From Streptomyces fulvorobeus (GTDB lineage: Bacteria; Actinomycetota; Actinomycetes; Streptomycetales; Streptomycetaceae), in assembly GCF_013167895.1 (NCBI RefSeq), contig NZ_BLWC01000001.1, forward strand, positions 3,348,001 through 3,412,000: DNA of 64,000 nucleotides, in the 5' to 3' direction. The notes below the pieces were generated by a model. The model was not told the origin of the DNA, searched no databases, and saw nothing but the letters and a program-made list of their open reading frames with translations. The translations under genes and the position numbers were made by a program. This document shows positions 35,766 to 44,934 of this stretch, one piece after another; position 1 is the stretch's first letter; every line of letters starts with the position of its first letter.

Positions 35766-36596
35766 ATGCGCACTCAACGTATGGCCCTCAGCGTCCTGGC
35801 CCTTCTCACCCTGGCCGCCTGCGGCACGGAGCCGGGTTCCGGCGCCGGCTCGGGGTCCGACACCGGAAGCGGCACCGTGCGGAGCGATCCCCGCCTCACC
35901 GACGTCCGCTGGAGCGTGCGGTCGATGACGGTCGGCGGCAAGCGGACCACCGCCCCGGCCGCCGCCCACCTCACGATCGGCTCCGATGGCAGGGCCACCG
36001 GCAATCTCGGCTGCAACCACTACACCGCCGACGCCCGCGTCGAGGGCGGGACGGTGACCGTGGGGCCGGGGACCACCACCGAGATGGCGTGCGAGAAGGA
36101 CGTCCAGGACTTCGAGAACGCCCTGGCCCGCGCGTTGGACGGCACGCTCAAGGCCGACGTCAGGAGCGGGACCCTGACCCTGACGACGGCCGGGGGCGAC
36201 ACCGTCACCCTCGGCTCCGAGCCCTCGGCCCCCGTCCCCCTCGCCGGCACCACCTGGACCGTCACCACCCTGTTGGACGGCGAGACCGCCACGTCGGTGC
36301 CCGCCGGCACCCGGGACAAGGCGCCCCGCCTCACCTTCGGCAAGGACGGGACCGTGGAGGGCAGCCTCGGCTGCAACAGCTTCCGGGGCACGGCGAAGGT
36401 CACGGACACGGCGATCACCTTCGGACCGCTCGTCTCCACCCGCATGATGTGCGGGGAGGCCGAGATGGACGTCGAGCGGTCCATGCTCGCCGTCCTGCGG
36501 GGGAAGACGACGTACACGCTCGACGGCCACGCCCTGTCCCTCACCGCGCAGGACGGCAAGGGACTCGGCGCCTCCGCTCCCAAGGACGAGAAGTAG
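35766..36596 (+). CDS. Lipoprotein with two META domains
   Basis: 276 residues. A lipoprotein signal with lipobox LAAC (cleavage before C19) precedes two META repeats, each with a conserved core: GNLGCNHYTADARV in the first and GSLGCNSFRGTAKV in the second, followed by MACEKD and MMCGEAE. META domains occur in HslJ-type heat-inducible envelope proteins; the function is unknown. Exported and lipid-anchored by prediction. Confidence 0.9.
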   Translation: MRTQRMALSVLALLTLAACGTEPGSGAGSGSDTGSGTVRSDPRLTDVRWSVRSMTVGGKRTTAPAAAHLTIGSDGRATGNLGCNHYTADARVEGGTVTVGPGTTTEMACEKDVQDFENALARALDGTLKADVRSGTLTLTTAGGDTVTLGSEPSAPVPLAGTTWTVTTLLDGETATSVPAGTRDKAPRLTFGKDGTVEGSLGCNSFRGTAKVTDTAITFGPLVSTRMMCGEAEMDVERSMLAVLRGKTTYTLDGHALSLTAQDGKGLGASAPKDEK

Positions 36597-36599
36597 CGG

Positions 36600-36800
36600 T
36601 CACCCGCCGCCTGTCGGATACGGCAGCAGCCCCGCGTCCGTCCGCTCCCAGGCCGCCCGCAGAGCGGCGAGCAGCTCCGGTTCGGCGGCGGCCCGGTCGG
36701 CCTGCTCCCGCTGGTCGTGCGAGAGCCGGAACAGCTGATCGGCGCCTCCCTCGCCCCGGTAGACCGAGGCCCGGGAGCTCAGCCGGGCGGAGCCCAAGGG
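36600..36800 (-). pseudogene. C-terminal fragment of a sulfatase
   Basis: The minus-strand frame ending at 36600 reads LFRLSHDQREQADRAAAEPELL then AALRAAWERTDAGLLPYP, the usual ending of actinobacterial arylsulfatases. Nothing upstream of about 36800 resembles the rest of that family (no CxPSR site), so it is a leftover tail about 60 residues long. Confidence 0.55.
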
Positions 36801-37389
36801 CTCAGGAAAAGGCCGGGAAAAGGCTCGGCGCACGCCCGTTGACGGGCCCTCGCAGGGCCGCCGGGGGTGCGGAGTGACTCAGGCGCAGCGACAGATGGCG
36901 CTCGACACACGTCCCAGATCGACGTGGCGGCGCTCCACGAGCGTGACCGACCGGTCACCGGGGGGCTGCATGGCAGGAGCCTGCCAACCCTGTCGCGCGG
37001 CTGTCAATGCCCGGTCCCGGAGGCTGGGCGTCCCCCTGGTCCGTCCGCCGAGGCCCGCCGCGGTGTGAGGCTCACCACGGAACAGTCGTGCGGTGGGCGG
37101 CTTCGCCGGCGGTCCCCCGGATCACCGTGCGCCACGACGCACCGCGCCGCACCCGGGCGGCGGACGACCAAAACCGCCCGTCGGCCCACCGGTAATCCGG
37201 GCGTCCGCCGCCCAAAGGCCCCGGACCGCCCGCCCGGTCACTTCGCCCCGGTCACCCGGAGTGATCACCGAGGGAGGTGCGGAGGGCGCGCCCCGGGGGC
37301 CGGTCATCCACGTACCGGGAGCCCCGGCAGCCCCGGGGCGGCAGACGGCGAATTCGGACCGGTGGTCGATCTCGCCTACACTCGGTGGC
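36801..37389. other. Gene-free stretch and purF leader
   Basis: No supported gene. The last 100 bases before the GTG at 37390 contain no strong hairpin; AGATTCGCC-like purine control sites were not found. The promoter of purF is presumably here. Confidence 0.45.
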
Positions 37390-38916
37390 GTGCCTCGTGG
37401 TGATGGACGACTCAACCACGACCTGCTCCCCGGAGAGAAAGGCCCCCAGGACGCTTGCGGCGTCTTCGGTGTCTGGGCTCCGGGCGAAGAGGTCGCCAAG
37501 CTCACCTATTTCGGACTGTATGCCCTGCAGCACCGTGGACAGGAGTCCGCGGGCATCGCAGTGAGCAACGGGTCCCAGATCCTGGTCTTCAAGGACATGG
37601 GACTGGTCTCGCAGGTCTTCGACGAAACGTCCCTGGGATCGCTCCAGGGCCACATCGCGGTCGGTCATGCCCGCTACTCCACCACCGGCGCCTCGGTGTG
37701 GGAGAACGCGCAGCCGACGTTCCGTGCCACCGCGCACGGTTCGATCGCCCTCGGTCACAACGGCAACCTGGTCAACACGGCCCAGCTCGCGGAGATGGTC
37801 GCCGACCTGCCCCGCAGGGACGGCCGAGCCACCCAGGTCGCCGCGACCAACGACACCGATCTCGTGACCGCCCTCCTCGCCGGCCAGACCGACGAGGACG
37901 ACAAGCCGCTCACCGTGGAGGAAGCCGCCACCAAGGTGCTTCCCGAGGTGAAGGGCGCCTTCTCGCTCGTCTTCATGGACGAGCAGACGCTGTACGCCGC
38001 CCGCGACCCGCAGGGCATCCGCCCGCTGGTCCTGGGTCGTCTGGAGCGCGGCTGGGTGGTGGCCTCCGAGTCCGCCGCCCTGGACATCTGCGGCGCCAGC
38101 TTCGTCCGCGAGGTCGAGCCGGGCGAGCTGATCGCCATCGACGAGAACGGCCTGCGCACCTCGCGATTCGCGGAAGCAAAGCCTAAGGGCTGCATCTTCG
38201 AGTACGTGTACCTGGCCCGCCCCGACACCGACATCGCCGGACGGAACGTCTACCTCTCCCGGGTGGAGATGGGCCGCAAGCTGGCCGCCGAAGCCCCCGT
38301 CGACGCCGATCTGGTCATAGCGACCCCGGAATCCGGAACCCCCGCGGCCGTCGGCTACGCCGAAGCCAGCGGAATTCCGTTCGGCGTCGGCCTCGTCAAG
38401 AACGCCTACGTCGGCCGCACCTTCATCCAGCCGTCGCAGACCATCCGCCAGCTGGGTATCCGGCTCAAGCTGAACCCGCTCAAGGAAGTCATCAAGGGCA
38501 AGCGCCTGGTGGTCGTCGACGACTCGATCGTCCGCGGCAACACCCAGCGCGCACTGGTCCGGATGCTCCGCGAGGCCGGTGCCGCCGAGATCCACATCCG
38601 GATCTCCTCCCCGCCGGTCAAGTGGCCCTGCTTCTTCGGCATCGACTTCGCGACCCGCGCCGAGCTGATCGCCAACGGCATGACGGTCGAGGAGATCGCC
38701 ACGTCCATGGGCGCCGACTCGCTCTCGTACATCTCGCTCGACGCGATGGTCGAGGCGACGACGATCGCCAAGCCGAATCTCTGCCGCGCCTGCTTCGACG
38801 GCGAGTACCCGATGGAGCTCCCGGACCCGGAGCTGCTCGGCAAGCAGCTGCTGGAGACCGAGCTGGCGGCCGGCCCCGCCGCGACCGCGGCGGCCGACGC
38901 GCTGCGTCGTCCGTGA
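37390..38916 (+). CDS. purF: Amidophosphoribosyltransferase
   Basis: 508 residues from a GTG at 37390. First step of purine synthesis: PRPP and glutamine to phosphoribosylamine. A short propeptide precedes the nucleophile Cys in CGVFGVWAPG. The glutaminase domain has YFGLYALQHRGQESAGI, and the PRPP site is VVVDDSIVRGNT. Cysteines CFFG and CRACFDG near the end can hold the iron-sulfur cluster of the Bacillus-type enzyme. Confidence 0.97.
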   Translation: MPRGDGRLNHDLLPGEKGPQDACGVFGVWAPGEEVAKLTYFGLYALQHRGQESAGIAVSNGSQILVFKDMGLVSQVFDETSLGSLQGHIAVGHARYSTTGASVWENAQPTFRATAHGSIALGHNGNLVNTAQLAEMVADLPRRDGRATQVAATNDTDLVTALLAGQTDEDDKPLTVEEAATKVLPEVKGAFSLVFMDEQTLYAARDPQGIRPLVLGRLERGWVVASESAALDICGASFVREVEPGELIAIDENGLRTSRFAEAKPKGCIFEYVYLARPDTDIAGRNVYLSRVEMGRKLAAEAPVDADLVIATPESGTPAAVGYAEASGIPFGVGLVKNAYVGRTFIQPSQTIRQLGIRLKLNPLKEVIKGKRLVVVDDSIVRGNTQRALVRMLREAGAAEIHIRISSPPVKWPCFFGIDFATRAELIANGMTVEEIATSMGADSLSYISLDAMVEATTIAKPNLCRACFDGEYPMELPDPELLGKQLLETELAAGPAATAAADALRRP

Positions 38917-38976
38917 CCCGGTACGACCGGCGCCTCTCCCACCAGCCCCGTATCTCCACACGAAAGATCCCAGGCA

Positions 38977-40050
38977 ATGTCTGAGACAACAGGTGCTTCC
39001 TACGCGGCAGCGGGCGTCGACATCGAAGCCGGTGACCGCGCCGTCGAGCTGATGAAGGAGTGGGTGAAGAAGACCCAGCGCCCGGAGGTCGCCGGACTCG
39101 GCGGTCTGGGCGGGTTCGCCGGTCTCTTCGACGCCTCGGCACTCAAGCGTTACGAGCGCCCGCTCCTCGCGTCCGCCACCGACGGTGTCGGTACGAAGGT
39201 GGACCTGGCCCGCCGGATGGGCGTGTTCGACACCATCGGCCACGACCTCGTCGGCATGGTCGTCGACGACCTGGTCGTCTGCGGCGCCGAACCGCTCTTC
39301 ATGACCGACTACATCTGTGTCGGCAAGGTGCATCCCGAGCGTGTCGCGGCCATCGTGAAGGGCATCGCCGAAGGCTGCGTCCTCGCGGGCTGCGCCCTGG
39401 TCGGCGGCGAGACCGCCGAGCACCCGGGCCTCCTCGGCCCCGACGACTTCGACGTGGCGGGCGCCGGCACGGGCGTGGTCGAGGCCGAGCAGCTGCTCGG
39501 CGCGCACCGCATCCGCAAGGGGGACGCGGTCATCGCGATGGCGTCCTCAGGTCTTCACTCCAACGGGTACTCGCTGGTCCGGCACGTCTTCTTCGACCGC
39601 GCGGGCTGGTCGCTGGACCGCGAGGTCGAGGAGTTCGGCCGCACGCTCGGCGAGGAGCTGCTGGAGCCCACCAGGATCTACTCCCTGGACTGTCTGGCCC
39701 TCACCCGCACGGCCGAGGTGCACGGCTTCAGCCACGTCACGGGCGGCGGCCTCGCCAACAACCTCGCCCGGGTCGTCCCGGACGCGCTGCACGCCACCGT
39801 GGACCGCTCCACCTGGGCGCCGGGCGCGGTCTTCGACCTGGTCGGCAGGACGGGTCAGGTCGAGCGCCTGGAGCTGGAGAAGACGCTGAACATGGGCGTC
39901 GGAATGATCGCGATCGTCCCGGCCGACTCCGTGGACGTGGCACTGACCACGCTGGCCGACCGGGGCGTGGAGTCCTGGGTCGCCGGTGAGATCACGGACC
40001 GCGGCGCCCACGCGTCCGGCGCGGAGCTGGTCGGCGAGTACGCCAAGTAG
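38977..40050 (+). CDS. purM: AIR synthetase
   Basis: 357 residues from the ATG at 38977, 60 bases after purF. It closes the imidazole ring (FGAM to AIR) with ATP. Family segments: ATDGVGTKVDLA, GHDLVGMVVDDL, GGETAEHPG, MASSGLHSNGYSLVR and HVTGGGLANNLAR. Normal length. It probably shares a transcript with purF. Confidence 0.97.
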   Translation: MSETTGASYAAAGVDIEAGDRAVELMKEWVKKTQRPEVAGLGGLGGFAGLFDASALKRYERPLLASATDGVGTKVDLARRMGVFDTIGHDLVGMVVDDLVVCGAEPLFMTDYICVGKVHPERVAAIVKGIAEGCVLAGCALVGGETAEHPGLLGPDDFDVAGAGTGVVEAEQLLGAHRIRKGDAVIAMASSGLHSNGYSLVRHVFFDRAGWSLDREVEEFGRTLGEELLEPTRIYSLDCLALTRTAEVHGFSHVTGGGLANNLARVVPDALHATVDRSTWAPGAVFDLVGRTGQVERLELEKTLNMGVGMIAIVPADSVDVALTTLADRGVESWVAGEITDRGAHASGAELVGEYAK

Positions 40051-40216
40051 GCGGTACGCGGCGGGTCACCGGGATCGTCCGGTCACCCGCCGCGAACCGG
40101 GCCTCCGGGGCCGGAGCACGTACTCGGTCGCCGCGCGGGCCGGGGTCCTTCGACCACCGCGGTCCGGGGCGTCAGGATTTCGGGCCGCAGGGCCGCAGGG
40201 CTTCGGGGCAGCACAA

Positions 40217-40247
40217 AACCCGGTCCGAGCGAGGCCCGGACCGGGTT
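40217..40247. terminator. Convergent terminator of purM and the DUF3073 gene
   Basis: Perfect 11-bp arms (40217-40227 and 40237-40247), with A-rich and T-rich edges, between two convergent genes. Confidence 0.8.
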
Positions 40248-40264
40248 GTTGTGTCAGCGCGAGG

Positions 40265-40519
40265 TCAAGCGCCGCGGCGCTGTGACGAAGGGCCGGACTG
40301 GCCGTCCTCGTCCTCGTCCTCGACGTTGTACTGCTCCGCGTACTGTGCGTACGGGTCATCTTCCTCGTCGTCGTCCTCGAACGGCTCAGCGTTCGGTGGC
40401 TGACTCGAAGGTGATGCGCCCAGCTCATTGGCCAGACGCGACAGGTCGGTCCCGCCGCTGCTGTACTTCAGCTGACGGGCGACCTTGGTCTGCTTGGCCT
40501 TTGCCCGGCCGCGCCCCAT
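40265..40519 (-). CDS. DUF3073 protein
   Basis: 84 residues from the ATG at 40519. The basic start MGRGRAKAKQTKVARQLKY is diagnostic of this actinobacterial family; the rest is acidic and disordered (EPFEDDDEEDD and later DEDEDG). The function is unknown; the basic patch suggests nucleic-acid binding. Confidence 0.9.
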   Translation of the reverse strand: MGRGRAKAKQTKVARQLKYSSGGTDLSRLANELGASPSSQPPNAEPFEDDDEEDDPYAQYAEQYNVEDEDEDGQSGPSSQRRGA

Positions 40520-40838
40520 GGCTCGACCCCCTCGGTGACGGGGCTCGACGGCCCCAGAGTCTTGACACGCGTTCATGTTTCAGGACGGACTCCCGGCTGA
40601 GAGACCGCGCCTGTGGAGCTTCAACGGTACCTGCTTCCGTGGCCCTACGGTACGCCGCCCGCATGAAGCACCACGGAACCGACCCGGCGAAGCGCGTGGT
40701 CCTCGCTGGTCACCTGCGATTTTAACCTCTTGCGGGGGCCGACCCGCCGACCGGGGTGAGTCTTGTCTCGCCGGTCGGCGGGCGGGCCCCCTCACGGGGG
40801 GCACGGGGTCGCGGGGGCCACGGAGCTCAGGGCGCCGG
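40520..40838 (-). terminator. Gene-free gap with the valine dehydrogenase terminator
   Basis: No gene is supported in these 319 bases. Perfect 12-bp arms at 40743-40754 and 40771-40782 lie 57 bases after the dehydrogenase stop and probably end that minus-strand transcript. The remainder holds the DUF3073 promoter. Confidence 0.6.
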
Positions 40839-41930
40839 TCAGGAGCGGCGGGCCTCGGCCATCCGCTGCTCGGCGATCCGGTCGGCAGCCGCGGCCGGCG
40901 GAATCCCGTCCGTCTTCGCACGTGCGAATATGGCCAGGGTGGTGTCGAAGATCCTCGCCGCCTTCGCCTTGCACCGGTCGAAGTCGAAACCGTGCAGTTC
41001 GTCGGCGACCTGGATCACGCCACCGGCGTTCACCACGTAGTCGGGTGCGTACAGGATCGAGCGGTCGGCCAGGTCCTTCTCGACACCCGGGTGCGCGAGC
41101 TGGTTGTTGGCGGCGCCGCACACCACCTTCGCGGTGAGCACCGGCACGGTGTCGTCGTCCAGGGCGCCGCCGAGCGCGCACGGGGCGTAGATGTCCAGGC
41201 CCTCGGTGCGGATCAGCGCGTCGGTGTCCGCGGCCACCCTGACCCCGGGGTGCAGTTCGGTGATCCGGTGTACCGACTCCGCCCGTACGTCCGTGACGAC
41301 GACCTCGGCACCGTCCGCGAGCAGGTGCCCGACCAGATGGCGGCCGACCTTGCCGACGCCGGCGACACCGACCGTACGGCCGCGCAGGGTCGGATCGCCC
41401 CACAGGTGCTGGGCCGAGGCCCGCATGCCCTGGAAGACCCCGAAGGCGGTGAGGACGGAGGAGTCGCCCGCGCCGCCGTTCTCGGGCGAGCGGCCGGTGG
41501 TCCAGCGGCACTCGCGGGCCACGACGTCCATGTCGGCCACGTACGTGCCGACGTCGCACGCGGTCACGTAGCGCCCGCCCAGCGAGGCGACGAACCGGCC
41601 GTAGGCCAGCAGCAGTTCCTCCGACTTGACCGTGTCCGGGTCACCGATGATGACGGCCTTGCCGCCACCGTGGTCCAGGCCGGCCATGGCGTTCTTGTAC
41701 GACATGCCCCGCGCGAGGTTCAGGGCGTCCGCGACCGCCTCCTCCTCGGAGGCGTACGGATAGAAGCGGGTGCCGCCGAGGGCCGGGCCCAGGGCGGTGG
41801 AGTGGATGGCGATGACGGCCTTGAGGCCGCTGGCACGGTCCTGGCAGAGCACGACTTGTTCGTGGCCACCCTGGTCGGAGTGGAACAGGGTGTGCAGTAC
41901 GTCGACAGGCACGCCGGTCACATCGGTCAC
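40839..41930 (-). CDS. vdh: Valine (Glu/Leu/Phe/Val-type) dehydrogenase
   Basis: 363 residues from a GTG at 41930. It deaminates branched-chain amino acids with NAD, feeding precursors to fatty acids and polyketides. Features: [14 protein letters not shown], the catalytic lysine region [28 protein letters not shown], and the NAD fold [12 protein letters not shown]. Sequence and place next to bldC match the Streptomyces valine dehydrogenase. Confidence 0.93.
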   Translation of the reverse strand: MTDVTGVPVDVLHTLFHSDQGGHEQVVLCQDRASGLKAVIAIHSTALGPALGGTRFYPYASEEEAVADALNLARGMSYKNAMAGLDHGGGKAVIIGDPDTVKSEELLLAYGRFVASLGGRYVTACDVGTYVADMDVVARECRWTTGRSPENGGAGDSSVLTAFGVFQGMRASAQHLWGDPTLRGRTVGVAGVGKVGRHLVGHLLADGAEVVVTDVRAESVHRITELHPGVRVAADTDALIRTEGLDIYAPCALGGALDDDTVPVLTAKVVCGAANNQLAHPGVEKDLADRSILYAPDYVVNAGGVIQVADELHGFDFDRCKAKAARIFDTTLAIFARAKTDGIPPAAAADRIAEQRMAEARRS

Positions 41931-42107
41931 TGTGGTGACTCCCAAGTACGAAGCGGCGGAAAGACCCTCCTGAGGGTGGGGAGGGCCCCGGGCCGACCGG
42001 CACGGCCGGCCCGACTGGGCAAGAGCGTAAGTCCTCCCCGCGCGGGTATCGGTGCCGGTGCCGCGGATCACCCCCTGGCGGAGTACGGGCGTGACACGAT
42101 TCGGCAC

Positions 42108-42953
42108 ATGCCGGTGGTGTCTTCAGTGCTCGTCCCTTACTCGTCCTACCTGCGGGTGTACGAGCCGCTCGCCGCCTTTCCCGGGCCCGAACGCGCGCAC
42201 TGGGCCCGGTACGCGGAGCGTGCCTCCTTCCCCACCGCCCAGGACGAACAGCGCCGTTCACTCGCCGGCCTGGCGGCCACGCCGCCGGTCGGAGTGCCCG
42301 CGCACGAGAGCGCGGACGCGTTCGTCACCGAGGCCGACGGGGTGGTGTGCGTCTGCCCGTGGCGGACCAGGCTGCGCGGATGGCTGGCTCTGGAGGAACT
42401 GGAGGGGATGTTTCCGGCCACTGTGTTCGACGCGGTGCTGCCTCCGGTCGTACGGGGTCAGGCGCTCGCGGACCACGAGCGCTGGCGGGAGCGGAATCCG
42501 GATGCGCGGCCGTGGATCAGGACGGCGGTGTGGCAGGTCCCCGTGCGCTGGTTCGTGCTCTTCGCCGACGAGGAGCGGGAGTACCGGGGGGCGGGCGAGA
42601 CGGGCGAGGCGCCGGTGCTGCGCTACCGCACCCCGATGGTGCAGGCCAGGCGCAGGCTGGCGCGCGCGCTCAGGACCCTGCGGGAGACGGTCGACGAAGG
42701 GGCCCTGACCGAGGGCCTGGTGGACGTCGGCCGCTGGCTGGAGGAGTTCCACCCCCGCGCGCTGGTCGAGCTCGACTACGGCGGCCTCGTCCACGCCCTG
42801 CCGCCCGAGCACCTTGCCGGTGACCGCTCGGCGGCGGACGTGGCGGAGGGGATCGCGGCCCTGCGGACCGGGGACAGCGACGGGGCGGGCACGGCGTACG
42901 CGCGTCTCGCCGAGCGGTGGCGGGTGGTCCGGGACCGTCAGTTCGCCAACTGA
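42108..42953 (+). CDS. Conserved actinobacterial protein of unknown function
   Basis: 281 residues from the ATG at 42108. Mixed alpha/beta, no membrane helix or signal. Notable segments are [19 protein letters not shown] and [18 protein letters not shown] recognise no domain. It is divergent from the valine dehydrogenase and lies before bldC. A nearby-gene function cannot be inferred. Confidence 0.8.
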   Translation: MPVVSSVLVPYSSYLRVYEPLAAFPGPERAHWARYAERASFPTAQDEQRRSLAGLAATPPVGVPAHESADAFVTEADGVVCVCPWRTRLRGWLALEELEGMFPATVFDAVLPPVVRGQALADHERWRERNPDARPWIRTAVWQVPVRWFVLFADEEREYRGAGETGEAPVLRYRTPMVQARRRLARALRTLRETVDEGALTEGLVDVGRWLEEFHPRALVELDYGGLVHALPPEHLAGDRSAADVAEGIAALRTGDSDGAGTAYARLAERWRVVRDRQFAN

Positions 42954-43582
42954 CACGAAACCTGCCATGCCCCGGCAATAGGCGCAGAGGCGCACCAACC
43001 GGCGCATAGGTGTGCGAGCCGGAGCGCATCTACACTTTCTGTGGTGCGCGAGGGGCGTTCCGGCGAGCTGACGGCCCGTGAAAGTGCGTCCTGTGTGACG
43101 CGTGGGGCGAGTGGGGCTGGAGAGTATGCCGCTGAGGTCAGGACCTACGTCCTGAACCGGGCCTTTGCCTCAAGCGTGACGGATAGCACTAACCGCGCCC
43201 TTGCGCCCATCCCCACTCCTCGTGGCAAAATAGGACAAGGAGTCCGGGGAGGGCTCCTTCCGTCCAACTATGGGCGGAAAACTCGGTATTGCGCTCTATG
43301 GGGGTCTGGTGACTCCTGATCGCTCTGTGACTGATCGTCACTGTGACGTGACTGTCCGCTATGGCATGGTCCATCGGCTTCCGTCGCTGATGAACACCTG
43401 GGAGGGCAATTCCATCGGTTTGGCCGACGCGGCTGGACGGATGGTGTAGTTGTAGTGCCGAGGACACGCCGTTCGTCCTATAACCGACTCGGCCCGCGTC
43501 CGCCATTTCGGGCAACGCGGGTCAAGGTGCAGAATTTAGAGGAAAGAACCGAGATGGTTCGGTTCTCCCGAGGAGGCCGCTC
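42954..43582 (+). promoter_or_regulatory. Long gene-free region upstream of bldC
   Basis: 629 bases without a supported gene. GC falls toward bldC. A GAGGAGG-type ribosome site (CGAGGAGG, 43570-43577) precedes the bldC ATG. Promoter elements are probable, but I could not fix a -10/-35 pair. Confidence 0.5.
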
Positions 43583-43789
43583 ATGACCGCTCGCACCCCT
43601 GATGCCGAGCCGCTGCTGACCCCGGCTGAGGTTGCCACGATGTTCCGCGTGGACCCGAAGACGGTCACCCGTTGGGCGAAGGCAGGCAAGCTCACGTCCA
43701 TCCGCACGCTCGGTGGGCATCGCCGGTACCGCGAGGCAGAGGTCCGCGCACTGCTTGCGGGTATTCCGCAGCAGCGCAGCGAGGCCTGA
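43583..43789 (+). CDS. bldC: Developmental regulator BldC
   Basis: 68 residues, essentially a single MerR-like winged helix: LLTPAEVATMFRVDPKTVTRW, then the wing IRTLGGHRRYRE. The sequence agrees with known Streptomyces BldC, which binds direct repeats cooperatively and delays the onset of sporulation. It stands alone, with a strong ribosome site and its own terminator at 43920. Confidence 0.97.
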   Translation: MTARTPDAEPLLTPAEVATMFRVDPKTVTRWAKAGKLTSIRTLGGHRRYREAEVRALLAGIPQQRSEA

Positions 43790-43919
43790 CACACCCCTGT
43801 CGCCGCGCCATAACCGGGCACTGCCGGGTCCCCCAACCCTCTTTGCCCGCCTATAGCTCCACATGACGGACGCCTGCCCCAACGGGCGTCATACCTATGT
43901 AATGCGGGTGCGTCACTCG

Positions 43920-43957
43920 ATCGCGCTGGACTCCGCCGGGTCCAGCGCGATTTTTTT
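43920..43957 (+). terminator. Intrinsic terminator downstream of bldC
   Basis: Perfect 11-bp arms (43920-43930 and 43941-43951) followed by a run of seven T, a textbook rho-independent terminator and rare in this GC-rich window. The rest of 43790-44255 contains no supported gene. Confidence 0.9.
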
Positions 43958-44255
43958 CTGCCCGAACGGCCGAGGGCGGGGCCCTGTGGGGGCCGCTGGG
44001 CATGGCCCGTCGTCGACCGTGTGCGGACCGGTACGGGGCCCTGTGCGGACCTCCTGGGCACTCCGGGCCGGCCTCGCGAGAGGGGTGCGGGGCGGGCCGT
44101 CCGACTGGTGCAATTGCACATATTAAATTCGCCAGGTGTAAGAAGGGAGTAAAGTCGCCCCTTCCCAAAACTCGTTCGGTGACTCCCGTCACACCGGCCT
44201 GGCCTTGCCAACCTCCAGGCTGCCACTGCCGGGAGGCGGGCGGCGCGGCCGATGG

Positions 44256-44570
44256 TCACGCCGTGGCAGGACTTTCGTCCGCGCGCCGCCCCGCGCCGCT
44301 GTGGGGCTCCATGAGCCCGCCGGGTGCCGCAGGGACGGTCGAGGGCTCCTCCGGCGCTTCAGGGGCCTCCGAGGGGCGGGGGAGGCGGGGAGGGCGAGGG
44401 GGGTCGGGGAGGGCGCCGGGCGCGCGCTGCGCCGGCGGGGACTCCAGGGCGAGCCGCAGCAGGCGATGGCAGACCGGGCAGTGGCGGGTGAGGTGGCGGA
44501 GGCCGGAAGCCGCCGCCAGGTGGGCGCGCAGCAGGGCGCGGGTCTCGTGACGTGCCGTGGACGCGTACAT
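44256..44570 (-). CDS. DUF6274 small Cys-containing protein
   Basis: 104 residues from the ATG at 44570, chosen because GGGAGG lies 12 bases upstream, too close to the earlier GTG at 44579. The conserved part is TARHETRALLRAHLAAASG, then RHLTRHCPVCHRLLRLAL with a CPVC pair; the second half is Pro-rich and variable. A conserved Streptomyces family of unknown function. Confidence 0.75.
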   Translation of the reverse strand: MYASTARHETRALLRAHLAAASGLRHLTRHCPVCHRLLRLALESPPAQRAPGALPDPPRPPRLPRPSEAPEAPEEPSTVPAAPGGLMEPHSGAGRRADESPATA

Positions 44571-44669
44571 ACGTGCCACCTCCCGGTGGACGCGCGGCCC
44601 CCAGCCGAGGGAACAGGGGCAGCCTCTGCTCTACGGGTTACCCGGGGCGGGTGCCGCCGTCAAGACACA

Positions 44670-44701
44670 CGAAAGCCCGGATCAGAAGATCCGGGCTTTC
44701 G
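44670..44701. terminator. Terminator downstream of tRNA-Asp copy 1
   Basis: Perfect 14-bp arms (44670-44683 and 44688-44701) with a 4-base loop, just after the minus-strand tRNA. Confidence 0.85.
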
Positions 44702-44708
44702 TTTCTTG

Positions 44709-44783
44709 CGGTCCTGACGGGATTTGAACCCGCGGCCTCCACCTTGACAGGGTGGCGAGCACTCCAAACTGCTCCACAGGACC
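44709..44783 (-). tRNA. tRNA-Asp(GTC), copy 1
   Basis: 75-nt cloverleaf with acceptor GGTCCTG, anticodon GTC in loop CTGTCAA and T loop TTCAAAT. Identical to copy 2 at 51062. The CCA end is not encoded. Confidence 0.94.
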
Positions 44784-44934
44784 AGGTTTTCGCGGCTGCC
44801 TCGCGGCTGGCTGCGAAACCAGACTGTACAGGAGGTCGGAGGGTGCGGTCGAACTCACCCACGGTGGCGCCCCCGTCACGGCCGGAGGGCCGTGGGGAGG
44901 ACCGGAGAGCGGCTCCGCTCCCCGGTCCCGCGGG

